NCBI RefSeq assembly: GCF_900119385.1
Contig: NZ_FPKO01000008.1
Coordinates: 474,382 to 538,381 of the forward strand
Source: Thermophilibacter mediterraneus
GTDB taxonomy: Bacteria > Actinomycetota > Coriobacteriia > Coriobacteriales > Atopobiaceae
Reading direction: 5' to 3'
DNA: 64,000 bases
The notes under the pieces were generated by a model. It did no database searches, was not told where the DNA came from, and saw nothing but the letters and a program-made list of their open reading frames with translations. The position numbers and the translations under genes are program-made. This document shows, in pieces, positions 1 through 8,011 of this stretch (positions are counted from its first letter, which is position 1; each line of letters opens with the position of its first letter).

Positions 1-651
1 TCCTTCGCCCGCAAGCCCGGCGCGGACACCCGCATCGCCGCGGACGAGATCGCGCGCGACGTCATCGCCGACTCGCGCGTCTTCCACGTGGGCTCGCTCT
101 CCCTCACCGACGAGCCCGCCCGCTCCGCCACCCTCGCCGCGCTCGCGTGCGCCCGCGAGGCCGGCTGCGTCCTCTCCTACGACCCCAACTACCGCGCGAA
201 CCTCTGGCCCTCCGCCGAGGCCGCGATGGAGCAGATGCGCGCCGTGGTGCCGCAGATGGACCTCATGAAGCTCTCCGACGAGGAGTGCGAGCTGCTCACC
301 GGCGAGAAGGACCCGGAGGCAGCGGCGGCCGCCCTCATGGCGCGCGGCCCCAAGGTCGTGGCCGTGACGCTCGGCGCGGGCGGCGCGTACGTGCGCTGCG
401 CCGAGGGTAGCGCCGAGGTCCCGGGCTTCCCCGCGGACGCCGTGGACGCCACGGGCGCCGGCGACTCGTTCTGGGGCGGCTTCCTCGCGGGCTTCTGCGA
501 GAGCGGCAGGCGGCCCGAGGAGGTCACGCTCGAGGACGCCGTCTCGTTCGCGCGGCTCGGCAACGCCGTGGCCTCCCTCTGCGTGCGCAAGCGCGGCGCC
601 ATCCCGGCCATGCCGGAGCGCACCGACGTGGAGGCGCTGCTCGGGGAGTAG
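1..651 (+). CDS. PfkB-family sugar kinase (fructokinase-like), 5'-truncated by the window edge
   Basis: The frame is open from base 1, so the start lies outside the window; 216 codons are visible. The protein should phosphorylate a free sugar such as fructose with ATP in the cytoplasm. The C-terminal PfkB signature DATGAGDSFWGGF is intact and holds the catalytic base Asp and the anion hole. The upstream SLSLTDEP and SYDPNYR blocks are typical of the fructokinase/ribokinase branch. The substrate cannot be fixed from sequence, so no symbol is given. The gene runs towards a convergent glycosylase gene, with two hairpins between them. Confidence 0.85.
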   Translation, partial: SFARKPGADTRIAADEIARDVIADSRVFHVGSLSLTDEPARSATLAALACAREAGCVLSYDPNYRANLWPSAEAAMEQMRAVVPQMDLMKLSDEECELLTGEKDPEAAAAALMARGPKVVAVTLGAGGAYVRCAEGSAEVPGFPADAVDATGAGDSFWGGFLAGFCESGRRPEEVTLEDAVSFARLGNAVASLCVRKRGAIPAMPERTDVEALLGE

Positions 652-691
652 CGGGGCGGGTCTTGCCGCCGCGGCTGCGACCTTCCTGCAG

Positions 692-821
692 GCCCGGGAA
701 GCTGACGGACGTTCTCGCGGACCGAGACGTCCGCGGGCTTCCCGGGCTTGTCGTGTCTCGCGGGGGGGGCGGGAAGCGGCCGGACGTTCTTCTCGGCTGG
801 AGCGTCCGCGGGCTTCCCGGG
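692..821. repeat. Two tandem CGGGAAGC...GCTTCCCG hairpins
   Basis: Two imperfect palindromes lie 75 bp apart. Each opens with CGGGAAGC (695 and 770), contains CGGACGTTCT and then GTCCGCGGGCTTCCCGGG. They fill the gap between the convergent sugar kinase and glycosylase genes, so a bidirectional terminator or REP-like role is plausible. The second carries the recurrent TTCTTCTCGG motif in its loop. Confidence 0.6.
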
Positions 822-833
822 CCGGGGCCCGGC

Positions 834-1346
834 TCACTCCCCCAGCGCGGGGAGCAGCGCCGCGCGCCAGCGCTCCGTCAGGCGCGCAAGCGACCATGAG
901 GCGTTGGCGGGGCTCGTGGACGGCAGCACCTCGGCGCAAATCCCCGTCACGGGCTCGAGCCAGCGCCGGTAGAGCCGGCCGGCCGCGGCACCGTTGCAGA
1001 GGACGGCGCGAATCTTGGCCGCGCGCGTGATGCGCGCCACGTCCGCCGGGACGACGTTGCGGATGGAGGCGTCGGAGGACCCGCGCACGTCGCAGCTCTC
1101 TATCACGTCCCAGAGGGCGACGCCGTGGCGCAGGAGGAGCGCCCGCTTGGCGGGGACGTCGTCAACGGCGGGCGCGGGCTCGTCGAGGAGGTCCGCCATC
1201 ATCGGCCAGAAGCGGTTCCGGGGGTTGCCGTAGTAGAAGCGGTTCTCGCGCGAGAGCACCGAGGGGAACGACCCCAGCACGAGCACGCTGCTGCGCTCGT
1301 CGAAGATCGGCCCGAAGCCGTGGGATATGTGCGCGTACTCGGCCAT
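834..1346 (-). CDS. DNA-deoxyinosine (hypoxanthine-DNA) glycosylase, UDG superfamily
   Basis: A 170-aa cytoplasmic protein that matches what I know of the hypoxanthine-DNA glycosylase branch (UDG family 6). It would excise deaminated adenine from DNA in base-excision repair. Visible motifs are the LVLGSFPS loop near residues 22-29, YYGNPRNRFWP, GVALWDV and the late LPSTSPANA segment that corresponds to the HxS/PSPAN loop of UDGs. Length is usual for the family. The start is an ATG with no strong ribosome-binding site. It is a single gene, convergent with the kinase. Confidence 0.8.
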   Translation of the reverse strand: MAEYAHISHGFGPIFDERSSVLVLGSFPSVLSRENRFYYGNPRNRFWPMMADLLDEPAPAVDDVPAKRALLLRHGVALWDVIESCDVRGSSDASIRNVVPADVARITRAAKIRAVLCNGAAAGRLYRRWLEPVTGICAEVLPSTSPANASWSLARLTERWRAALLPALGE

Positions 1347-1570
1347 GGCCCCATGGTAGCGCGGCGGGACCCGGGAGCACGCGACGCGTCCTCGGCCCGG
1401 GCGGGCGGGGCCCGGCGAGCGCGCCCCGACCGCCGGCGCGGCCCGCCCGCGGCGGGGGCGCTACCGGCCGCCGAGCACACGTCGCGCGCTCGGCGAGTTG
1501 TTGGCGGGAGCGGACGCTCCTCCTCGTACAGTCAGGTGAGTTGGGGCAGGTCCCACCCCGAGAGGAACCC

Positions 1571-1825
1571 ATGCGAGAGCTCCCTTGCGACATCACCGAC
1601 CCGCTGGGGCTGCACGTACAGCTCGCGGTCCTGCTCGCCAGCGAGGCTGAGCGCTGGCGCAGCTCCGTGACGCTCGAGCACGCGGGCCGCACCGTCGACG
1701 CCAAGCAGGTCCTGGAGCTCATGATGCTCGGGGTGCGCCCTGGTGAGCACGTGGTCGTGCGCGTGAGCGGGGCCGACGAGGCGACCGCGGCCGCAGCGGT
1801 CGGCGCCATCCTCAAGACGTTCTAG
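1571..1825 (+). CDS. HPr-like phosphocarrier protein, atypical active site
   Basis: An 84-aa protein with the HPr fold. Start chosen at the ATG preceded by GAGAGGA. The numbering matches canonical HPr: His15 in GLHVQLA is kept, so phosphotransfer from EI is possible. Arg17 is Gln, Pro18 is Leu, and the regulatory Ser46 is Gln in AKQVLELM. Loss of Arg17 should weaken phosphate stabilisation, and loss of Ser46 would remove HPr-kinase control. It may be a specialised paralogue rather than the general PTS carrier. It stands alone, divergent from the upstream glycosylase gene. Confidence 0.8.
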   Translation: MRELPCDITDPLGLHVQLAVLLASEAERWRSSVTLEHAGRTVDAKQVLELMMLGVRPGEHVVVRVSGADEATAAAAVGAILKTF

Positions 1826-1892
1826 CCGGGCGCGGCGACTCCGCGCGGGCGGGCGGGGCGACCCCCCGGCCCGTCATCCCCGACCCCGGCCC

Positions 1893-2636
1893 CTAGCCGC
1901 GCACCCGAGACTCGAAGCGCCTGTAGAGCACGCCGCCGGCGGCCGCCAGCCCAACCGCGACGGCGACCGACGCGGCAGCAACGCCGTACTGCCCGCTCCC
2001 GAGGGCCGACGCCGCGACCGTCGAGGTGACGATCGAGGGAATGCGCCCGAGCGTGGCGATGGCAAGCACCGCCGAGAAGCGCATCGTCGTGAGACCGGCG
2101 AAGTAGGTGAGGAAGTCCTTGGGCGTGCCGGGGATGAGAAACACCACGAGCATCACGACCTCGAGGCGGCGGGCGTCGGCGAGCCAGCCGAAGCGCTCGA
2201 GGTGGCTCCGGTCGAAGAAGAGGCCCACGAGCGACCAGCCCCAGCGGCGCACCGCCCAGAAGATGGCGCTCGACGCCACGGCGCTCGCCACCATGCACAC
2301 GAGCGTCCCCTCGAGAAAGCCGAACGCGTAGCCGCTCGCCAGCTCGACGGGCTCGCCGGGCAGGAACGCCAGCGCGATCTGCAGCGCGTTGACCCCGCCC
2401 ACCGCCAGGCGCGAGAGCAGCGCATGCTCGGAGACGAAGGCGCGCACCGCCGCGGGGTCCGTCGCCCAGGCGTAGATGCCCGGCATCCAGCGCGCGCAGC
2501 ACACGGCGACGAGCGCGAGCGCAGCGACGAGCGCGACCACGACGGCGAGCCTGCGCCGGGCGAGGGAGTCACGACCGCGCCGTTGGGCGAGCGCGTCGTC
2601 GCCGTCGTCCAGGCGACCGTCCCCGTCGTCGATCAT
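1893..2636 (-). CDS. TVP38/TMEM64 family membrane protein (VTT/DedA-like)
   Basis: A 247-aa integral membrane protein. An acidic N-terminus is followed by a hydrophobic helix (about 29-48) and the VTT core: FLPGEPVELASGYAFG, FGWLADARRLEVVML, IPGTPKDFLTYFAG and a helix rich in Ala and Val at the end. The IPGxPKD block is typical of this family, whose members are proposed lipid scramblases or transporters; the function here is not established. Two tiny ORFs lie just upstream on the same strand and could be cotranscribed. Confidence 0.8.
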   Translation of the reverse strand: MIDDGDGRLDDGDDALAQRRGRDSLARRRLAVVVALVAALALVAVCCARWMPGIYAWATDPAAVRAFVSEHALLSRLAVGGVNALQIALAFLPGEPVELASGYAFGFLEGTLVCMVASAVASSAIFWAVRRWGWSLVGLFFDRSHLERFGWLADARRLEVVMLVVFLIPGTPKDFLTYFAGLTTMRFSAVLAIATLGRIPSIVTSTVAASALGSGQYGVAAASVAVAVGLAAAGGVLYRRFESRVRG

Positions 2637-2719
2637 GCGCCCCTCCCCTCTCTCGTCGCCATCATCTTGCCACGAACGCCGGACACGGCCCGCACCGACC
2701 GCCGACCCTTGCGCGAAGC

Positions 2720-2860
2720 TTACACGCGCCCGCGCGGGCGGCGCGCCCGCCGGGAGACCAGGACGAGCCCGACGGCCATCACGGCGATCGCGGCCTGGTA
2801 GAGCAGCGTCTCCGCCGCCGCTATCAGCATGCCGACGGGACCGTTGCAGCGCACTGCCAC
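2720..2860 (-). CDS. Putative 46-aa single-pass membrane micropeptide (GTG start)
   Basis: Starts at GTG (2858-2860), or at a second GTG 6 bases downstream, behind an AGGAGG that overlaps the stop codon of the preceding micro-ORF. It has one hydrophobic stretch (LLYQAAIAVMAVGLVLV) and a strongly basic Arg-rich tail, so the C-terminus should be cytoplasmic. No known family recognised. The support is the ribosome-binding site, coupling to the upstream ORF and a sensible membrane topology; it could still be chance. Confidence 0.4.
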   Translation of the reverse strand: MAVRCNGPVGMLIAAAETLLYQAAIAVMAVGLVLVSRRARRPRGRV

Positions 2861-2867
2861 CAGCCTC

Positions 2868-2975
2868 CTAGAGCGTCGCCGCGTGGGCGAGCATCGCGAG
2901 GCCGAGGCAGCCGAGCGTCGACGAGGCGGCTACGCAGCACAGCAGAACCACCCGCTCCGAGACCCTTGATGCCAT
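2868..2975 (-). CDS. Putative 35-aa membrane micropeptide
   Basis: ATG at 2973-2975 with an AAAGGGG ribosome-binding site. The peptide is almost all hydrophobic (VVLLCCVAASSTLGCLGLAM) with three Cys, ending in HAATL. Its TAG stop overlaps the AGGAGG of the next micro-ORF, suggesting translational coupling. Unknown family. Confidence 0.4.
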   Translation of the reverse strand: MASRVSERVVLLCCVAASSTLGCLGLAMLAHAATL

Positions 2976-3134
2976 GTCGACCCCTTTCCGTCGCAGATCG
3001 CTCCCGGCGACCGGGGCGCGGCCGAGTCAGCGCGCCCCGCGCCGGGACGTCTACGATTGTCGGGGTTCGGGTGCCGCGTGCCCATCGATTGGGCTTACGC
3101 ACGGGTGACGCTTTGGTAAGGTTGCGATCCTGCG

Positions 3135-3911
3135 TCAGGCGCCCGGGCAGTCGATCGCGCTGAGCGCCACGCGCACGGCCTCGTCCTCGTCGTCGGTCAC
3201 CACGACGAGCTCGGGGTCGAGCGGGGAGATCGCGCCGGCCTCGAGCACCGTGCCCTCGAGCCACTCCATGAGGCCGTGCCAGTACTCGCTGCCGAACAGG
3301 ACCACGGGGACCCGCGTGACCTTGTGGGTCTGCACGAGGGTGAGCAGCTCGAAGGCCTCGTCGAGCGTGCCGAAGCCACCCGGGAAGATGATGGCACCGC
3401 TCGAGTACTTGACGAACATCGTCTTGCGCACGAAGAAGTAGCGGAAGGTCATGCCGAGGTTGACCCACTTGTTGCTGCCCTGCTCGTGCGGCAGCTCGAT
3501 CCCCAGTCCCACAGACTTGCCGCCGGCCTTGGCCGCGCCGCAGTTGACCGCCTCCATGATGCCCGGGCCGCCGCCGGTGATCACGGCGACGCCGGCCTCG
3601 GCAAGCTTGCGGCCCACGTGGCGCGCGGCGCGGTACATCGGGTCCGTGCGCGGGGTGCGCGCCGAGCCGAAGCACGTGACGGCCGGACCCAGCTCCGCGA
3701 GCGCGCCGAACCCGTCGACGAACTCGGCCTGGATGCGCAGCACGCGCCAGGGGTCCATGTGCAGCCAGTCGGTGGACTCCTCCGGCGCGAGCAGGTTTCC
3801 GGTCGTGGTGCTGTCTGGGATCATCGGGCCGCGCATGATTACGGGGCCGCGGTGGTAGGTGGTGCCGAGGGGGTTGTCGTGGCTCTCGGCCGGGGTCTTC
3901 TCGTCTGCCAT
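3135..3911 (-). CDS. LOG family protein (TIGR00730 Rossmann fold nucleotide phosphoribohydrolase)
   Basis: A 258-aa cytoplasmic enzyme of the lysine-decarboxylase-like/LOG superfamily. In known members this fold removes ribose 5-phosphate from nucleoside monophosphates, for example cytokinin ribotides. The nucleotide-binding GGGPGIME (113-120) and the family signature PGGFGTLDE (177-185), which carries catalytic Arg/Glu partners, are intact. The N-terminal 50 residues are an extension often seen in actinobacterial members. Monocistronic; the natural substrate is unknown. Confidence 0.88.
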   Translation of the reverse strand: MADEKTPAESHDNPLGTTYHRGPVIMRGPMIPDSTTTGNLLAPEESTDWLHMDPWRVLRIQAEFVDGFGALAELGPAVTCFGSARTPRTDPMYRAARHVGRKLAEAGVAVITGGGPGIMEAVNCGAAKAGGKSVGLGIELPHEQGSNKWVNLGMTFRYFFVRKTMFVKYSSGAIIFPGGFGTLDEAFELLTLVQTHKVTRVPVVLFGSEYWHGLMEWLEGTVLEAGAISPLDPELVVVTDDEDEAVRVALSAIDCPGA

Positions 3912-4009
3912 GGCTGTCCTTTCGTCGGGTGCACAACGCTACGCGCGCCGCGTCAGCGGCGGGTAAGCGAGGCATATTCGTTGTGTACCCATTTGCGAGG
4001 CGCGCGGCT

Positions 4010-4036
4010 CTTCTCGCCGGCGTCATGGGCTCCCCC
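4010..4036 (-). pseudogene. Possible relic copy of the downstream gene's start region
   Basis: On the minus strand this 27-bp segment reads a GGGGGAG site, an ATG and codons for MTPARRA. It closely resembles the start of the adjacent secreted-protein gene (GGGAG, ATG, MTLARR near 4696). The frame then diverges and runs out of frame into the LOG gene. It looks like the 5' stub of a decayed tandem duplicate. Confidence 0.25.
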
Positions 4037-4696
4037 TTACGCCTCTGATACGGAAAGGCCCCGCCGTGCCCGCCACTCGTCCTCAAGGAGCCAGGTCAGC
4101 TGGTCGAGCGGTTCATCAGCGTCCTCGTACCACTCCGGGCGCAGCCCATCGTCGGCGCAGGCATCGGAGATCATGGAGTCCAGGCAGTCGCCCTCCGTCA
4201 TCGCAGTGCCCTCGACCAGGTAGACGCAGTCGTTTCGCCGCACGCAGAGAAAGCCGCCCGGGACGCTCGAGCCGCCCTCGCTCACCACGGCAAGCTCGTT
4301 TCCGTCCTCGTCGAGAAACGCGACGCCCGCGGAGTAGCCGCCCAACATGGGCTCCGGCGGAAAGAGCTCCTCGAGCAGGAGCTGTCCCGCGCGGCCGTCC
4401 CACCTGTCGAAGGAGGTGGACTCGAACGCGGCGAGCGCGTCAGAGATCACGGTCGGGTCGTCCGTGTAGCGGCACCCCTCCGGACCAAGCCGGGGATAGC
4501 AGTCCACGCGAATCGCCGAGACGCGCGCGGCGGCGTCGGCGCTCTCGAAGAGGCTCACCCGAGCGGGAGCGGCGGCCTGCTGCGCGGAAAGCTCCACAAA
4601 GCGCGTGAGCGGCGGCGTCAGCCAGAGGGCGAGCGCGACGAACACGGCCGCGATGCAGACGGCCAGGCCGATCTTGGTCCTTCTCGCCAGCGTCAT
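4037..4696 (-). CDS. Hypothetical secreted or membrane-anchored protein
   Basis: A 219-aa protein starting MTLARRTKIG behind GGGAG. A basic N-terminus is followed by one hydrophobic helix (about residues 10-27, LAVCIAAVFVALALWL). The remainder is hydrophilic and acidic, with several Cys (CYPRLGPEGC, CVRRNDC, GDC, DAC) that could form disulfides outside the cell. A signal anchor is likely since no clear cleavage site is seen. No family recognised. The gene stands alone, with a possible truncated duplicate of its start at its 3' end. Confidence 0.6.
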   Translation of the reverse strand: MTLARRTKIGLAVCIAAVFVALALWLTPPLTRFVELSAQQAAAPARVSLFESADAAARVSAIRVDCYPRLGPEGCRYTDDPTVISDALAAFESTSFDRWDGRAGQLLLEELFPPEPMLGGYSAGVAFLDEDGNELAVVSEGGSSVPGGFLCVRRNDCVYLVEGTAMTEGDCLDSMISDACADDGLRPEWYEDADEPLDQLTWLLEDEWRARRGLSVSEA

Positions 4697-4875
4697 GGGC
4701 GCTCCCTTCACAGGCGATTGAACCATCGTAGCGCGCGGCGAGGACGTGCTCGGGCAGTTGTCGGTCTCCGGCAAGGCCGGGCCCCGCGTCGCGTCGGGAA
4801 CGACACGACCCCGCGCGGCACCGCCCGCGAGCCCTCCGCGCGACCCCGCGTCTCCCGAAAGGCCCGTCTCGTCCG

Positions 4876-5040
4876 AAACCCCCTGCGATTGGGTGGCATC
4901 TTTGATATGACGGACGCCCGAGCATCAAAGATAGTGCCCAATCCCCGGAAAAACGTGGCTCAATGCGGCAAAAGCGGCGAGAAGGACGTTGCGGGACAGC
5001 GCTCGATATCAATGATGCCACCCAATCGCGCAGGGTTTGC
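4876..5040. repeat. Non-coding inverted-repeat element (MITE-like), about 160 bp
   Basis: Left arm 4881-4908 (CCCTGCGATTGGGTGGCATC...) is the near-perfect reverse complement of right arm 5004-5035 (...GATGCCACCCAATCGCGC). A third, partial copy (ATCAAAGAT...GCCCAATC) lies between. The element contains a CGGCGAGAAGGACG motif. The rest of the 4697-5254 gap holds a lone ACACCCAATCGC fragment (5080-5091) and imperfect direct repeats of GGCTCGCGGC between 5109 and 5180; I see no gene there. Confidence 0.55.
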
Positions 5041-5254
5041 GCCGCAGGGGGCATCGGGCGAGACGCAAGGTGCCGGAAACACCCAATCGCACGCGTTTTG
5101 TGGCAGCAGGCTCGCGGCAGCCGGCTCGCGGCGCCGGGCTCCGGCAGCCGGCTCGCGGCGCACCCGGCTCGCGGCGCACCGGGCCCCGCCGGGGTCGCGC
5201 CGCGGGACGCGAGGCGATGAAGCCGCACGTTCTTCTCGTCGGCGCGAACGCGCG

Positions 5255-7609
5255 CTACGCCAGGCCGAGCGCCGTCCCCACGAGCCGCACCGCGAGCGCC
5301 ACGACCCATGCCACGCCGCACTGCATGGCGATGATCGCCCACATCATCTTCGTCCCCAGCTCGTTTCTCACCGCGGAGACAGCCGCCACGCACGGCGTGT
5401 AGAGCAGCGTGAACGTGAGGAACACGAAGGCCGTGAGCGGCGTGAAGAGCCCGGCGAGCCCGGCCGTGGACCCGCCGAGCAGCACCGTCAGCGTGGCCAC
5501 GACGTTCTCCTTGGCGCCGAAGCCCGCCGCGAGCGCCGCGGAGGCCTGCCACGTGCCAAAGCCGAGCGGGGCAAAGACGGGCGCGAGCAGGGCGCCCAGC
5601 GCGGCGAGCATGCTCGCGCTCTGGTCGTCGACCACGTTGAGGCGCAGGTCGAAGGTCTGCAGGAACCAGATGACCACGCTCGCCACGAAGATGATCGTGA
5701 ACGCCTTGGTGGCGAACCCCTTGGCCTTGTCCCAGGCCAGCCGCAGCGTGGTCTTGGCGCTCGGCAGGCGGTAGTTGGGCAGCTCCATCACAAACGGCAC
5801 CGGGTCGCCTCGGAAGGCGGTTCGCTTGAGCACGAGCGCCACGAGCACGCCGACCACCATGCCCAGCAGGTACAGCGAGATCATCACGAGCGGCGCGTGG
5901 TCCGGGAAGAACGCCGCCGAGAAGAGCGCGTAGACCGGCAGCTTGGCCGAGCAGCTCATGAACGGCGTGAGCATCACCGTCATCTTGCGGTCGTGCTCGG
6001 AGGGAAGCGTGCGCGTGGCCATGATCGCCGGCACCGAGCAGCCGAACCCGATGAGCATGGGCACGAAGCTCCTCCCGGAGAGGCCGAGCTTGCGCAGCAG
6101 GCGGTCCATCACGAAGGCGACGCGCGCCATGTACCCGGAGTCCTCGAGCACCGAGAGCAGGATGAAGAGCACCACGATGATCGGCAGGAACGAGAGCACG
6201 CTCCCCACGCCCGCGAAGACGCCGTCGATCACGAGGGCGTGCACCACGGGGTTGAGGCCAAACGCGGTGAGCGCCGCGTCGACCTGCGCCGTCACCCACT
6301 GGATGCCGAGGTCGAGCAGGTCGGAGAGCCGCTGCCCGATGACGTCGAAGGTCAGCCAGAACACGAGCGCCATGATGCCGACGAAGACGGGGATGGCGGT
6401 GTAGCGGCCGGTGAGGACGCGGTCGGCGGCCACCGAGCGCGCGTGCTCGCGGCTCTCGCGCGGCTTGACCACGCACTCGGCGCAGACGCCCTCGATGAAC
6501 GAGAAGCGCATGTCCGCGAGGGCGGCCATGCGATCGCGACCGGACTCGCCCTCCATCTGCGTGATGATGTGCTCCACCGCGTCGAGCTCGTTCTGGTCGA
6601 GCCCGAGGGAGCCCATGACCAGGCGGTCGCCCTCGATGAGCTTGGTGGCGGCAAAGCGCACGGGAAGGCCCGCCGCCTCGGCGTGGTCCTGGATGATGTG
6701 GCAGATGCCGTGGATGCAGCGGTGCAGGGCGCCGCCGTCGGCGCCGCGCTCGTCGCAGAAGTCCACGCGCCCCGGGTGCTCGCGGAAGCGCGCCACGTGC
6801 AGCACGTGCTCGACGAGCTCCGAGATGCCCTCCTCGCGCGCGGCGGAGATGGGCACCACCGGGATGCCGAGCGCCGCCTCGAGGCGGTTGACGCTCACGG
6901 TCCCTCCGTTCGCCGTGAGCTCGTCCATCATGTTGAGCGCGAGCACCATCGGCCGGTCGAGCTCCATGAGCTGAAGGGTCAGGTAGAGGTTGCGCTCGAT
7001 GTTGGTTGCGTCGACGATGTCGATGATGGCGTCCGGCCCGTCCTCGAGGATGAAGCGGCGGGAGACCACCTCCTCGCTCGTGTAGGGGCTCAGCGAGTAG
7101 ATGCCCGGGAGGTCCGTGACCGTGGCCTCGGGGTGACCCTTGACCTGGCCGTCCTTGCGGTCCACGGTGACGCCGGGGAAGTTGCCCACGTGCTGGTTGG
7201 AGCCGGTGAGCGCGTTGAAGAGCGTCGTCTTTCCGCAGTTCTGGTTCCCGGCGAGGGCGAGCTTGAGCGGTGCCCCCTCGGGAATCGCCTTGCCCGCGCT
7301 GCGCGGCGCGTACTTCTCGCCGATCGCCGGGTGGGGCGACGCCTCGAGGCGCTCGCGGCCGCGCGGGAGGTCGTGCATGTCGTGCACGTCCGTGAGCGCG
7401 ATGTGCGCCGCGTCGTCGCGGCGCAGCGTGAGCTCGTAGCCGCGCAGGCGGATCTCGATCGGGTCGCCCATGGGCGCGCGCTTCATGAGCGTGACCTCCA
7501 CGCCCGGCGTCAGCCCCATGTCAAGGATGTGCTGGCGAAGCGACGGCTCGTCGCAGTTCACCGACGCGACGACCGCGTCCTTGCCGATTTCCAGCTCGTC
7601 TAGGTTCAT
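5255..7609 (-). CDS. feoB: Ferrous iron transporter, FeoA-FeoB fusion
   Basis: A 784-aa protein starting MNLDELEIG. Residues 1-75 are a complete FeoA (SH3-like) domain. From about 115 there is a FeoB GTPase with G1 GNQNCGKTT (121-129) and G3 DLPGIYSLSPYTSEE, followed by the GDI region and the membrane part with both Gate motifs (GFGCSVPAIMATR and a C-terminal FGTWQASAALAAGFGAKEN). It should import Fe2+ across the inner membrane under GTP control. The fusion makes a separate feoA unnecessary. Unlike the second feoB here it has no GTTA...TAAC box upstream. It is divergent from the transglutaminase/SLH gene. Confidence 0.93.
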   Translation of the reverse strand: MNLDELEIGKDAVVASVNCDEPSLRQHILDMGLTPGVEVTLMKRAPMGDPIEIRLRGYELTLRRDDAAHIALTDVHDMHDLPRGRERLEASPHPAIGEKYAPRSAGKAIPEGAPLKLALAGNQNCGKTTLFNALTGSNQHVGNFPGVTVDRKDGQVKGHPEATVTDLPGIYSLSPYTSEEVVSRRFILEDGPDAIIDIVDATNIERNLYLTLQLMELDRPMVLALNMMDELTANGGTVSVNRLEAALGIPVVPISAAREEGISELVEHVLHVARFREHPGRVDFCDERGADGGALHRCIHGICHIIQDHAEAAGLPVRFAATKLIEGDRLVMGSLGLDQNELDAVEHIITQMEGESGRDRMAALADMRFSFIEGVCAECVVKPRESREHARSVAADRVLTGRYTAIPVFVGIMALVFWLTFDVIGQRLSDLLDLGIQWVTAQVDAALTAFGLNPVVHALVIDGVFAGVGSVLSFLPIIVVLFILLSVLEDSGYMARVAFVMDRLLRKLGLSGRSFVPMLIGFGCSVPAIMATRTLPSEHDRKMTVMLTPFMSCSAKLPVYALFSAAFFPDHAPLVMISLYLLGMVVGVLVALVLKRTAFRGDPVPFVMELPNYRLPSAKTTLRLAWDKAKGFATKAFTIIFVASVVIWFLQTFDLRLNVVDDQSASMLAALGALLAPVFAPLGFGTWQASAALAAGFGAKENVVATLTVLLGGSTAGLAGLFTPLTAFVFLTFTLLYTPCVAAVSAVRNELGTKMMWAIIAMQCGVAWVVALAVRLVGTALGLA

Positions 7610-7680
7610 GAGCGTCCTCTCCTTGCTCCGTTCGGAGGCCATTGTACCCGCAGAGCGCGCGGCCGCGGGGAGCGCCCGCG

Positions 7681-7747
7681 CCGAGACGGAGCCTTTGACG
7701 TTTTTCTCGCCCTGGGAGGGCGGTTTTTCGTCAATCGCTCCGTTTCG
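7681..7747. repeat. 66-bp hairpin of the CGAAACGG family, copy 1, with GC-rich tail
   Basis: Outer arms CCGAGACGGAGC / GCTCCGTTTCGG, then TGACG / CGTCA, and a central CGCCCT / AGGGCG stem followed on the plus strand by TTTTT. It looks like a plus-oriented intrinsic terminator inside a longer palindrome. The tail (7748-7870) has a direct repeat GCGCGGAGTGGACGGCGC at about 7763 and 7811. The gap 7610-8011 holds no gene. Confidence 0.6.
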
Positions 7748-8011
7748 GAGCAGGGACGCGAGGCGCGGAGTGGACGGCGCGGGAGACGCGATGGCGCGGG
7801 GACGCGGGGGCGCGGAGTGGACGGCGCAGGACGCGGGAGCGCACGGGGCGCGCAGGGGACGGCGCGGGAGAACGGCCCGCGCCCGACCCAACGCGCCCCG
7901 CTCGTCGAGCGCACGGAACGCTGGCGCCGGCCTCGCGGCGCTCCGCGGCGACTTGGCCTACGATGCGGGCATGTTCAGCAAGCCAAGAAGGACGACCGAA
8001 CAGGAGGCCCC

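Noticed and set aside
4718-7603. Very long plus-strand frame (over 900 codons) opposite feoB
   Set aside because: Composition is Arg/His/Glu/Val-biased as expected for the antisense of a GC-rich gene, and the opposite strand encodes a clear FeoA-FeoB.
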